A stretch of 64,000 nt of DNA from Saccharum officinarum (taxonomy: Eukaryota; Streptophyta; Magnoliopsida; Poales; Poaceae). Below, piece by piece: positions 28,760-40,824 of this stretch. The stretch covers positions 895,831-959,830 of the forward strand of contig CM036231.1 in the NCBI GenBank assembly GCA_020631735.1. The letters are read 5' to 3'. Each line of letters begins with the position of its first letter. The first letter of the stretch is position 1. A program made the translations under genes and the position numbers. Below the pieces are notes generated by a model. The model saw only the letters and a list, made by a program, of their open reading frames with translations. It did no database searches and was not told where the DNA came from.

Positions 28760-30515
28760 GGAGAACCATGATCTGGTGATGGCCTAGGTATATAGTAGGT
28801 ATTTTGCAACTTTTAGTGCTAGTCCCATGACATATGTACATATTTATGTCGTTTTCTACTCCCTCCCTGCGAGTTCCGACAACAACTTCTTTTTTTAGAA
28901 TTACCGACAACAACTTCTTTGCCATACCTAGCCTTTGAGGAATTGGGTACATGGTCTTGTTAGTTTTAGCTGCTTTGGTGGTTCTATCCCTTTTTGGGTT
29001 GTTTCATCGTCAGTTGATTGGGGGACGCCTGCGACGTTTGTGGTGTCAAATTCCATGTATATCGGCGAAGCACTCCTTGTTCGTTCAATGTTTTAAGTGC
29101 ATATTGATGAGTTTGGTATGCCGCTTGTTGTGCTGTGAATTCTACAAAGATTCTTTGTCACGAAGGGTATTAGCTTTCAAGTTACAAGCTCAGTGAGTTC
29201 CTATGCTACTACATGGTGCTGGCATGGCTAGTCGAGTGGCTCCTCTGATTGCTTGAGACGAAGACGGCCGAGAAGACCTTGTAAGGACCTATAATAATTT
29301 GTTTTTCTCAAAGGTGTCTTTGTAGGGAATCTAGTGTAATACATTATACCCATAATAAACCCGGTTCCTAAAAAAATACTATATGTTAAACTTTTTAGAG
29401 GTCACCCAGCTTTCTTTATGAAAATAAAGTGTAATCGCCATCGTTACTTACCGTAAGCATATTCGAGGTGCACAATCCTAGTAACATGTTCTCATCACAA
29501 TTTTCTCCTAAACTATGCTCAAGAGGCCTCTTGACTCTCATACAATCATCTTCTTGCCTTTCTTGTTCATGGGAGGACCACATGTCTACCGATGGTTGGA
29601 AGTTGGCTGCTCCTACTTCCAGGCCCGCTCTGGCCCTATGTGAGAGGGGCAACTACCTAGGGCACATGACAGATGGGGGCACATGAGTTTATATATACAA
29701 AACAACTTGATAGTTCATTTTTGAACACATTATAGCCTCCCAGATGGAAAAGAACACATCATGCGTGACTGCTTCTTGAGCCGGTCTCATGCTCGGCGAA
29801 TCTGAAATCATAGCATCGACACATCGTGTGATGGCTTTGCAGCCGCCGACCAGTTCTGTTGTCTATCAATTCCATGTCTATCGATGAAGCATGGCATGCT
29901 TGTTCAATGTTTCAAGTGCATATATGATGAGTTTGGTATGCCGCTTGTTGTGTCGTATGAAGCCTACAAATATTCTTCGTTGCGAAGGGAATCAGCTTCA
30001 AGTTGCAAGCTCGGCGAGTTCCTATGCCACTACATGGTGCCGTCGTGGCTTGTTGGGTGGCTCATCCGATCGGTTGGGACGAAGGCGATCTGGAAGACTT
30101 TGCAAGGACCAAAATGTATTTTTTTCTCAAGGGTGTCTTTCTAAGGGAATGTATTTTATTACCTTTTTATGCATAATATGTGAAATAAAACCCAATTTCC
30201 TATATTTTTTACCCTGCTTTATTTATTAAAATATAGTCTAACCACCATCGTTGGTTAGCGTAAGTATATTTGAGACACGTCCGCCGAAACCAACACGATC
30301 TAGTAACACGTCATCGTTGTTTTCTCCTGAACTATGCACAAGAGACCTCTTGACTCTCCTACAAGCATCTTCTTCCCTTTCTTGATCATGGGAGGACCTC
30401 ACATCCACCGATGGTTGGAAGTCAGGTGCTCTTGCTTGCAAGCGGACTTTGGTCCTATGCAAGAGGGGTGGCCACCTTGGGCCCATGCCAAATGGGGGCC
30501 CATGAGTTTATATAA
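28760..30515. repeat. Two degenerate tandem units, period about 820 bp
   Basis: Unit 1 (to about 29694) and unit 2 (29695-30515) share 'attccatgt-tatcg', 'gatgagtttggtatgccgcttgttgt', 'cctatgc-actacatggtgc', 'ctcctnaactatgc-caagag', 'accgatggttggaagt' and 'ggggg-ccatgagtttatata' in the same order, offset by 820. A third relative continues at 46306 beyond the Helitron. Family unknown; short open frames are not consistent between units. Confidence 0.75.
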
Positions 30516-30567
30516 TCTCTATCTCTATCTCTACCTCTGTCTCTTTCTCTATCTCTATCTCTATAAT
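30516..30567. repeat. (CTATCT)n-type microsatellite at the Helitron 5' end
   Basis: Repeated 'tctctatctctatctc' units with variants, ending at 'ctataatataccgg'. The expansion begins exactly at the Helitron terminus. Confidence 0.8.
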
Positions 30568-32176
30568 ATACCGGTTAGAATTAATCTATAGCCACGCAGC
30601 AAATGCCTGCTCCACAGTCATGACCTATGTTACATCCACACCCACAAATACACCCATAAAATATAACTCCATCAAAAATCCAACGACTCATGTTCAGTGT
30701 GTCTGCTGCTCCCGCGGACGTGCGCCCTCCCTCCGCCCCCAAGCCCTCTAGCCCGCTCCCCGCGGCGATGGTTCGTTCGATCTCTCCTGCGTGTTGTTTT
30801 TCTTTCTCCAAGAAAAAATGAAACATCGTCGTCTCCGTCCCCTTCCTGCGATTCCTTCCGTCCCGCAGCTAGGGTTCCCCGCCGTCGCCCCACCAGGTCT
30901 TCGCCGCCGATGCCGCCCTGCCGCCGGTCCCAGGCCTAGAACCGCCGCAGGCGCGACCTCGCTCCTCCATGGCCGCCTACGGGCGTGAGCGCCGCCACGA
31001 GCACGACAGCCGCCGCGGGCGCGACCTCCCCTCCCCTCCTCCATGGCCGGCGCGACCTCAGGAGTAGGAGGCTGCCCAAGTTCCCGTGCCCTGCAGAGTA
31101 AGCCGTCGGCTCTACCGCCGCGAGCGCCGAGGAAGGGTCCAATGGACGTCTGCGGCGCGTAGGCCAAGGCGCGGGACAGCCACCTGCCTCAGGGGAGGCG
31201 TCGTCGTCTTCAGAGTGCCATGGTGCAGGGCATTCGATTCGTCCCAACCCTCATCCTCATCCCGCGTGTTCAGGTAAGCAATTCTGTCAGTTATTGCGAT
31301 CTACCCTTTCAATCTTCGCTGTCACAAATCTGATTTGCCGAATGCCACGCGTGCAGGTTTGTTGTGCTGGCCGGGGAAGGAATTCTTGTGTCGACATGCT
31401 AATCCTCAGAGCCGTGCGGTCGCTATTGGATCGTCTCCGGCCTCCGCCCCTGGGTTGGCATTGGAAGGACGCATGATGCTAGCGGCGGCGTCGAGTTCAA
31501 GAGGGTGGACGATGAGGTGGCTGGGATGAAGGCGAAGGTGCTTACCACACAGCGGCAGCTGATGCGCGATCTGGAGGTGCTACCGTTGGTGGAGGCTGCC
31601 GCAAGTGCGAAAAGCATCAACGGGAATGGCACCTGCCGTCGAGCTGAGCTGCGTGGGTTTTGGAAGGTTGTGGCAGCTAAGATGGTGGTTGCTTTTGATG
31701 TGGATGAAGGTATGTGAAATAATTACAACATAGAGTTGTGCATTTGAAATTGTCAGCTGTGCATTTGTAGTGTTTGTAGTCGAATGCATTGACTGTTTTA
31801 GTAGTATTAGTGGGCCAGAATCAGAGATTTGCAAATAATACACTGAGAGAACATAGTGTCCCTTCTATCGCGCTCAAAAATGTAGTTATAGTTTCTTTGG
31901 ATGTAGAAGCCTCTGTGTTGGTTTGTTTATGACTAAGATACTCGTGAAGGTTAGGGCCTTTGAATAAAGTATCTAAGATGGCGTTTGGTTCTGTGACTGT
32001 ATAGCATCATTTATGGCTTCTGTGTATATTGTCGTTCCTTTTGACGCAATTGAGGTAAATAATATATACATCCCTATGTCTGAATCAATATGGAGGTAGC
32101 AGCTTTAGATGGCTCCGCGGCTTGTGATTTTTGTCACACAAATTCAGTGCCACCAACTTCACCGACTCAAATTAAT
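30568..32176 (+). other. Helitron interior, left part: gene-like GC-rich sequence, unrecognised
   Basis: 30690-31270 is GC-rich with CpG and looks like the 5' exon of a grass gene. Possible GT-AG introns (for example after 'gcgtgttcag' near 31274 with an acceptor near 31357) separate it from a second gene-like piece. A small open frame (31505-31717; GMKAKVLTTQRQLMRDLEVL) has gene-like composition but no family I recognise. It is most likely a host gene fragment captured by the Helitron. The last bases before 32177 are cut by the gypsy element. Confidence 0.45.
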
Positions 32177-32181
32177 GGCGT

Positions 32182-32986
32182 TGTTGATGCAAGAGTGAAT
32201 CTGCAAACACAAAGGGCTAATACCCGATATCCAAAGCGTGCCAGTCGATTTGACCTGTTAATCGACAAGGATGAAGATACGAGCACTTTGGTCCTGACAA
32301 CAGCGATAGGCCCGGAAGTTACAGCCAAGAGGTACTCACGCGGAACTCGAGGATCATCGAAGATCGCACTGAAGCAATGCAACTCGCCGAATCGATGAGA
32401 ACTCGTAAAAAAGGAAAAATATGCAAATTGACGAAGTCGCCGGAAAGTAAATAGATGTAAATAAGAGTAAAAGCTGGTTTTTGATATTGATTGATTGATT
32501 CCCATTACATTGCCCTTCACTCTATATTTATACCCTGATTTACAGAAACGTAACCAAATACGACTAGGACACTAAATCTAAATCTAAGAAAATATATGAC
32601 TCTTATATAAACCAGACTCTAATAAACATAGAAAAGGAAATTAATTCCTATATTATTCCCTTGTCCGCCTAAATTACGATGGAATTCCCATCGACCTCCT
32701 TTCCATCGGCACACTCCCTGTTTCATCGGCAGCAGCCTTCAAGCCTTCTTTTATCGGCACACTTCCTATTTCATCAGCAGCAGTCTTCAAACCTCTCTTT
32801 ATCGACATCGGCAATAATATCCTTAACCTTACCGGCAACACCCCAATCCAACCTAGCTTCTCCATACACCGCCACCATCCATCGGCAGCCTTCTTCATAA
32901 GCTATCTTTCATCGGCACAATAACTTTTCTCCTGCTGATTAGCCCACTCTGACCATCTTGACACGTGCCAAAAAACGGTGTCAACA
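32182..32986 (-). mobile_element. 3' LTR of the Tat/Retand-like element
   Basis: About 805 bp, paired with 43836-44641. Between 32690 and 32920 it carries six copies of ATCGGC in one orientation. Confidence 0.93.
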
Positions 32987-33412
32987 CATGCCCCCTAATT
33001 TCGGAGTATAAAACATTGATGCTCCGAAATTTACTCCAGATAATGCTTGCCTTTACTTATTTTTCTCAACCCATTCTCCAAGCATAACATAATTTGTTAC
33101 TGAATCTAATCAAATCTAGTTCTGATTCACACATATCAGCAAATATCGCACAATCTTCAACTACTCTTGCCCTAATTATGGTTAAGATACCGAAATAATA
33201 ACCCATTGGTAAGATCTTAACATAATTAACGCCACCATTTTAGAATCAAAAGATTTTGTACTGAGATCTTTTCCAAATCATGATCACTTGCCATCAAATC
33301 CCCTATACAATCCCTTGATTGTCGTGCAAACAATTACCATATCCATCTGAACCACCTCGACCTACACGCGCGCCATAGAGATAAGTCCAGAATACCCCTA
33401 CTCCAAGCAGCC

Positions 33413-33420
33413 TATAAATA
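33413..33420 (+). promoter_or_regulatory. TATA box of the antisense gene inside the gypsy element
   Basis: TATAAATA lies about 160 bp upstream of the ATG at 33583, with a pyrimidine-rich leader between. It faces opposite to the retrotransposon's own transcription. Confidence 0.55.
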
Positions 33421-33582
33421 AATTTCTCCGAAACGCTCATCTTCTACCCTCAGACTCCAACCCTTGGCATTCTCTCTCTCCGGCGGCGACCTCGACGAAC
33501 AACCGCGCAACCTCAATCAACAAGAACTCCTTCCAGCATCACCTTCAAGTTCCCAGCCTGCGCCTTCATCTTCCTCAGAGCA

Positions 33583-36500
33583 ATGGCGATCAACTTCAAC
33601 GTCCCCACGGTTTGTTCTACTTCCGTTACTTTTACCTTGATTCTTTTGATCTTTGCGAGTTCATATAGTTAGTAATTTTCCCCTCTTTTCTCATTCTTTT
33701 GATCCTCCGAACTTAGGAACTACGCAACAAACTGGTTATTCCAACCGACGAACCACACTTCCAATGCCTAGGTCTAATGGGTGACCCAGATCCAACTGAT
33801 TTGATCAACGCAGAAGCTAACAGAATTCCCTTCAAAGCCCAAAATTTTTCTTTGAATCTATGGAAGGATACATTCCGATCCTAGCCCAAACCCACCAAAG
33901 GGTGGAAAGATTGGTATTTGAGGGTTAACAGGTCGATGCAAGTGTACTGGGCAGAGCGGAAAATAGACCAATGCATTAGGTTGTCTATTGCCGATATGCA
34001 GAAGAATGAATCCATGATGATTGCTGCCGCTTACTTCTGGTCAGATACAACAAACACTTTCATGTTTGGCCATGGTCCAGCCGCCCCTACTCTTGCCGAT
34101 GTATACATGCTCACTGGCTTGGACATCTCGACTGTCGATGAGGCTTCCATCTATGGTAGGAAAGCCGAACATAGAGTGAACACACGCAACATCGACGGCT
34201 AGACAGGATACATCTAGGAATACCAAAGGACTAGTACTGTCAACCAGAGGGAACACGCCATATTCTTCAATATGTGGTTAGAAAAATTTATCTTCTGCGG
34301 CCGATCGGTAGGACCAACCAACGCCTTCCTTCCTGCGGCCGAACTCTTGGCCAACGGTGTAAGGTTCCTGCTCGGTCGATACCTTCTGAGCTCCACCTAT
34401 CACCTCCTCCACCAAGTATCCTAGAAGCTTTTGCTTGGTGAACCCATCGGCAATTTGGGAGGCCCATGGTGGTTTATCAATATGTGGCTAAATGCCCATA
34501 TGTACAAACGTCTGTAGTGGGATTTCTTCGCCTAAGAATTCCCACGAGAAATCGCTGAAGATTATGTTCTTGGGGATGAGGAATCGGCAACACGTCCTCC
34601 TCTCAACTTCGGTGAAGCCATAATTGTCCTCCCTGGAACAGAGGCCAATGAAGATCAAATCGGCAGATTTTTCTAGAACTTCTACAACAGTCTCCCTCGC
34701 GATCATAGGGCTTGGGTACCCTATATCGATGAAGAGAACAAGTTCCCCCTTCTCTTCAACTTTGCCGATGATGAGCTGAACCAAGATAATGAGCTTATGA
34801 TGGCCATCATCACTCCCAGGGCAATCCCGGTGAACACATTTGGTAGTGGAAAAAATCCAACACCACCTATGAGTTCTACAATCCATCGGCGGTATCCCGT
34901 CAACTGGCTTTTGGGCAACTGCCAATCAAGCTGTGCTTTGCCGATGTAATCAAGCCTAGAGAAACAATCACCAGTGGAACAGAATGGAGCAGGGTAGTGA
35001 GACTCGCCCCCGATGCCGATATCTCAGACGTTGATCTTTCCATCTGGTCACCAGCGTCTTTTATTACCGAATCGTATAAACAATGGTGGCGAGAATGGAA
35101 GGAACAATTATTCGCAACATCCGTCCATACATATCGGCACATGATCGATCCCGATTACGCCATTCCCGATGATACAGTAAGTTTCTTTTAACTTCCTTTT
35201 GTTTCTCCTTTTTCATATATCGGCAGCTAATCTTTCTTGTGACAGGCCGATGACCCAGTTCCATCCATAAGCAAGAGTGGGAAACCTTTCAACCTCCAAC
35301 CTATTTCCCCAATTTCAGCGATCGGCTACAACGCCCCCACCTTAGCCGCTTTGACTTTCCAGAGGACCCGTGCCAAGATCATCACCTCTAGATCAAAGCT
35401 AGCAACAGCTAGGGCTACTCCGTTGGCTGCCGCTTCAAGCCTAATCAAGGCTTTCAAGGTAATAACCTCGTTTATTTTTACTCATGCCGATACAAACTAT
35501 ATTGATCATGTAACCATCAGGGTGTAAGAGCCGCTGTTGGATCATCATCGACAACTCCTCCAACACCAAGCACCACTACCTCCAGTCAGCCTTCAGAGGT
35601 ATTCTTTTAACTTTACATTTTATCATGTTAAACATCCAATCTTACACTTGTTTTACAGCAGCAAATGGGCACATCGGCAAGCATACCAGGCGCTCAAGCT
35701 CCACGATCAACAAGTGCCGATGCCCCCTAGCCAACTGTCACTGAGACCCAAGTAAAGCGTAAAGCTTTAACTGATGCCGAGGCTCAGCAAAAACGACAGA
35801 AATCTATGCCAGTCCTCGCATCTGCTCCAACACCTGTTAGTCAGCCAACCGATGTAGTTGAACAAGTTGACCCTTCTGCACAAAATGTATCATCGGCCAT
35901 CATACCCCAAGGGCCAACTACTGATGAAGTCGTAGAAGACATTCCATCGGCCAGCTCTGCCGATCCTTCACATGGCCCCCTTCAAGCTGCTCCTTCCAGC
36001 CAGGCCCAAGAAATCGCCTTGAAGCAGGTAAACCGATTGACCTAGTCGATTTATAATATCCATATCTATCCTTAGGTAGGATTTCTGACTTCCTTTCCTC
36101 TTCACAGGAACAAGATTCTCCCAATAGCTTGTTTTCTTTCGCTATCGACATCTCCGATGATGATGGAGAAGAAGAAGCAAGCTCTTTCCTAGCACTGGGG
36201 ACGATATCGGTAGAAATTTATGCCAAGCTGGAAGCCCTTCTGGATCTGTTACAACAAGATACTGCTCAGTTGGTAAACAATTCAGATCCTGCAAAAACCA
36301 TCTTCAAGACAATCTATGGCCAAGTTCCTGCCGATGTCGAAGAAATTCTCTTCCCAGCAGTCCATCTAGAGAGCCGACAACTACAATATCAACGGGCTGC
36401 TCACCGTATCGCCGATAGAACAGCTCAAGCCCAGCTCAAGGAAGAGATGCTGCAGCTAAAACAAACTGCCGATGAGAAGCACAAAAACATCAGCAACTTG

Positions 36501-36806
36501 CAGACCTCAGGTGCCGATCTTAAGCAGAAGATCCTAGATCTATCGGCAAAGAGAGCAGCTCTTCTAGCTGAACTGAAAGAAGTTGAAACAACCCTAACTT
36601 ACGCCAGGCAAGAAGAAGATCAGCTTCCTGACGTCATCAAAGCCCTTCAGCAAGAAAGGGATGTCCAAGCTCGCAAGGCCTTGGCCTTGAAAAAGAAACT
36701 CAAGCCTGTGGAGGGGGTTGCCGATGAAGATGCTAAAGAATTGAAGGAAGCCGATGAGATCCGCCTGCGTGCAATATCGGCTATCCAATCTTTGTTAAAT
36801 CTGTAA
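33583..36806 (+). pseudogene. Antisense plant-mobile-domain gene with C-terminal coiled coil, six exons, stops
   Basis: Exons inferred from GT-AG sites: 33583-33609, 33717-35176, 35246-35458, 35521-35598, 35659-36027, 36108-36806. Exon 2 matches the aminotransferase-like plant mobile domain family (MIAAAYFWSDTTNTFMFGHG, APTLADVYMLTGLDIS, and GGPWWFINMWLNAHM). Exons 3-5 encode a Ser/Thr/Pro/Ala-rich linker. Exon 6 is a long open frame with heptad-rich Glu/Lys/Leu sequence, a coiled coil of about 150 residues. In-frame stops at 33882, 34201, 34213 and in exon 5 make this copy a pseudogene. It is antisense to the retrotransposon, and its stop faces the pol stop 86 bp away. Plant mobile domain proteins are host silencing-related factors that transposons also carry. 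Its role here is inference only. Confidence 0.75.
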
Positions 36807-36891
36807 TTCTCATTTAGTGCATCGGCAATCTATGACACATTGATACTTTGTTTAACTCTAGCCGATAGGATTGTTATCGTCAATTATACTT

Positions 36892-39800
36892 TTATGCATC
36901 TATCCAGATACTAGGGTAATATTTCTTTAAATACTTTCCATTTAATGCTCTGGGAAACACAACCCCTTCGAGGGTTTCGAGAATATATACATTACTAAGA
37001 ACAAATTGATTTATCCGATATGGACCTTCCCAATTAGGCGACCATTTTCCAAACTTTGAACTTTTAGTCCCAATCGGTAAAATCAACTTCCAAACCAAAT
37101 CTCCATCGACAAACTCCTTTATCTTTACCTTCTTGTCGTACCATCTGGTTACTCTTTTCTTATTCTCTTTGATGCTAACTAAAGCCTTTAACCGATGACC
37201 TGTCACATCTTCCAACTCATCTTTCATAAGGGTATCATAGTCATCGGCTGTCAATTGATCTTGAGAATGTATTCGCCTAGAGCCAGTTTTAATCTCCCAA
37301 GGCAACACTGCGTCGTGTCCATATACCAACTGATAAGGTGTTACCTTGGTTGCACCATGACACGACATCCGATATGACCACAAGGCTTCATTTAATACAG
37401 TATGTCATCTCTTAGGATTTTCTTTAATTTTGCGCTTAATGAGCTTGATAATTCCTTTGTTAGAAGCCTCAGCCTGACCATTAGCTTGGACATAATATGG
37501 AGAATAATTTAAAACTTTAATCCCCATACTCACAGCAAACTCATCAAATTCTCCGGATGTAAACATGGTACCTTGATCGGTAGTGATAGTTTGAGAAATA
37601 CCAAATCGGTAAACAATATGCTCTTTCATAAAATCAATCATATTAACCGATGTCACCTTTTTCAAAGGAATTGTTTCAACCCATTTTGTGAAATAATCGG
37701 TAGCAACCAGAATAAATTTATGCCCCTTACTTGATGGTGGATAAATTTGACCGCTGAGATCAATAGCCCAACCCCGGAACGGCCAAGGCTTAATTATGGG
37801 GTTCATAGCCGATGCGGGTGCTCTTTGAATATTACCAAATTTTTGACATTCCTGACATCCTTTAAAATATTTAAAACAATCTTCGAGAATAGTCGGCCAA
37901 TAATATCCATTTCTTCTGATCATCCACTTCATCTTGAAAGCCGACTGATGAGCCCCACACACTCCTTCATGAATCTCATCCATCAAGCTTTTTGATTCAT
38001 CAATGCTAACACATCTGAGTAAAACTCCATCTATGGTATGGTAATATAATTCATCATCAAGGAGCACATACTTGGTAGCTTGGAATCTTATACGTCTTTC
38101 AACCTTTTTAGATGGATCCTTTAAATAATCAACAATTTCCTTTCTCCAGTCATCGGTATCGACTGCCGATGTTAATACTTCTTGAATAGGCTGATACCCT
38201 GAAGCATGCTGAGCTAATCGATTAGCCTCTTTATTATGCAATCGAGAAACATGTTCCAGATGAAAATTCCTAAACCCTTTCAACAATTGCAGACATTTCT
38301 CATAATATGAAATTAAAACTTCACTTCGGCATTCATAAATTCCAGCCAACTGATTTATAACTAGCATAGAATCACCAAAAATTTCAACAGCATCGGCACG
38401 TATCTCCTTAAGCAATTCTAACCCTTTTATCAAAGCTTGGTATTCAGTCTGATTGTTTGTTGATGTAGCAACAATCGGCAATGAAAACTCATACTTCCTC
38501 ACCTGAGGGGAAATTAACACAATGCCGATACCTGCTCCTTCACCACATGTAGACCCATCGAAGAAAAGTGTCCAAGGAGCAATTTCCAGAGAGTCCACTG
38601 TGTTGCAATGTTGAGTGACAAAATCAGCCATAACCTGCCCCTTAACTGCCTTAGCCGATTCATAACATAGGTTAAATTCTGATAACGCTAAAATCCACTT
38701 GCCAATTCTACCACTTAATATCGGCATCGACAGGATATATTTGACCACGTCGTCTTTGTATATGACAGTACACTCAGCCGATAGCAAATAACGCCTCAAC
38801 TTAATACAAGAAAAGTATAAACACAGACATAATTTCTCGATAGCTGAATACCTGGTTTCAGCATCCACTAACCGTCTGCTCAAATAATAAATAACACGTT
38901 CTTTTCCCTTAAATTCTTGAATAAGAGCTGAACCGATAACAGTATCATCAGTTGACAAATACAATCTGAAAGGTTTCCCGTGTTGAGGTGGAACTAGCAC
39001 TGGAGGATTTGTTAAGTATCTCTTAATTTCATCTAGGGCTAACTGCTGCTCATCTCTCCATCTAAATTCCTGATCGGCTTTCAATTTCAGTAATGGACTG
39101 AAAGCCTTGATCTTACCCGACAGATTAGATATGAATCTCCTGATGAAATTAATCTTACCGATCAAAGACTGTAATTCAATTTTATTGGCAGGAGCAACCA
39201 CCTTGTTGATTGCCTCAATAGACTTCCTACTAATTTCAATGTCCCGCTGATGCACCATAAAACCCAAGAATTGTCCTACCGATACACCAAATGCACATTT
39301 ATTAGGATTCATCTTTAGTCCATGCTTCCTTGTGCACTTCATTATCTTTCGTAGATCGGTTAGATGCTTTGTGATATCTCCAGACTTAATCACTATGTCA
39401 TCGATGTAGATCTCTACTAATGTGCCGATGTATTCATAAAAAATAAAGTTCATAGCTCTTTGATAAGTAGCACGACATTTTTAAACCAAACGTCATAACT
39501 ATCCATTCAAATAATCCCACATGACCTGGACACCTAAAAGCAGTCTTGGGAATATCTTCTTCAGCCATGAATATTTGATTATAACCTGCATTACCATCCA
39601 TGAAGCTGATAATTTGATGTCCTGCTGCGGCATCAATCAACAAATCAGCAATCGGCATTGGATAACCATCCATCAGTGTGGCTTTATTGAGATTCCTGAA
39701 ATCAATACAAACACGAAGTTTCCCATTTTTCTTATAAACAGGAACCACATTAGAAATCCACTCCGCATATCGACACTGCCGAATAAACTTTGCCTCAATT

Positions 39801-40789
39801 AATTTAGTTATTTCGGCCTTAATATCAGGAAGTATATTAGGATTACATCGGCGCGCTGGCTGCTGATGTGGCTGAAATCTAGACTTAATAGGCAACCGAT
39901 GTTCAACTATTGATCGGTCTAATCCAGACATTTCAGTATAATCCCAAGCAAAATAATCTTTATACTCTTTTAACAAATTGACTAATTGTTGTTTACACTT
40001 GGAATCTAACCTAGCACTGATAAAAGTAGGCCTTGGCCTATCACCATCACCAATATCTACTTCTACTAGATCATCAGCCGATGTAAACCCTTGACCTAAT
40101 TTTCTATCATCGGTAAACCTATCCATTAAAATTCTTCTTCAGAACCGACTGCTTGGATCGGTGGAATTTCATAATCAGCAACCTTGAGGAACTCTTTTTC
40201 CCAAGCTTCTCCTGATATGCACTTGGTTCATTCATAAGTATCTGATTCTGCCGATGTGATGATGTAAGAAGAATCACCAGGAACAACTTCAATTTTATCT
40301 AATCCATTGTACGAGGCACTGATGCATTGTATAAGGAACACAACAATTAGCATGAATCCAGTCCCTTCCTAGAAGCAGATTATATGCACCCTTGCCATTA
40401 ATAACAAAGAATGTCGTCGGCAAGATTTTGCTGCTGATGGTCAACTCAACGCACACTGCCCCTTTAGCCGGTGACACATTGCCTTCAAAATCCTTTAGCA
40501 TCATATCGGTTTTGGTTAAATCTTGATCTCCCTTACCAAGTTTCCGATACATCACATAAGGCATAATATTAATCGCAGCTCCTCCATCAATAAGTATCTT
40601 AGATACAGGCTGCCCATCAACTCTGCCTTTCACAAACAAAGCCTTGAGATGCTGTCTCTCATCATCGGTAGGTTTCTCAAAAATAGCCATCATTGGATCT
40701 AGCGTCAATTGAGCTATTTGGTCAGAGAAAACAACTTCTTCCTCATTATCAGAGAGTGCCAAAAATTCCATCGGCAACATAAATATCAT
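36892..40789 (-). pseudogene. pol of the Tat/Retand-like element: PR, RT, RNase H, aRNH, integrase
   Basis: Protease (40295-40789): DGGAAINIM and the LLGRDWI end. RT: 39434-40126 (VCIDFRNLNKATLMDGYPMP) and 37405-39453, starting near IYIDDIVIKS. RNase H follows, then a second, archaeal-type RNase H (WTLFFDGSTCGEGAGIGIVL, TNNQTEYQALIKGLELLKE, IFGDSMLVINQL). Integrase has the HHCC zinc finger (HEGVCGAHQS to CQECQ), core Asp residues (IDLSG, TTDQGTMF) and a Glu region (NGQAEASNKGII). The integrase C-terminus is in a separate frame (36892-37383). Breaks: a stop between 37383 and 37405, a frameshift in RT near 39440-39490, and stops between RT and protease. This copy cannot make an intact polyprotein. 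Confidence 0.9.
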
Positions 40790-40824
40790 ATTGACATCTG
40801 CCGATGGGCCTTTATTTTTGTGCT

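Noticed and set aside
37195..37995. Plus-strand frames opposite pol
   Set aside because: Shadows of the gypsy integrase coding sequence; none carries a domain.
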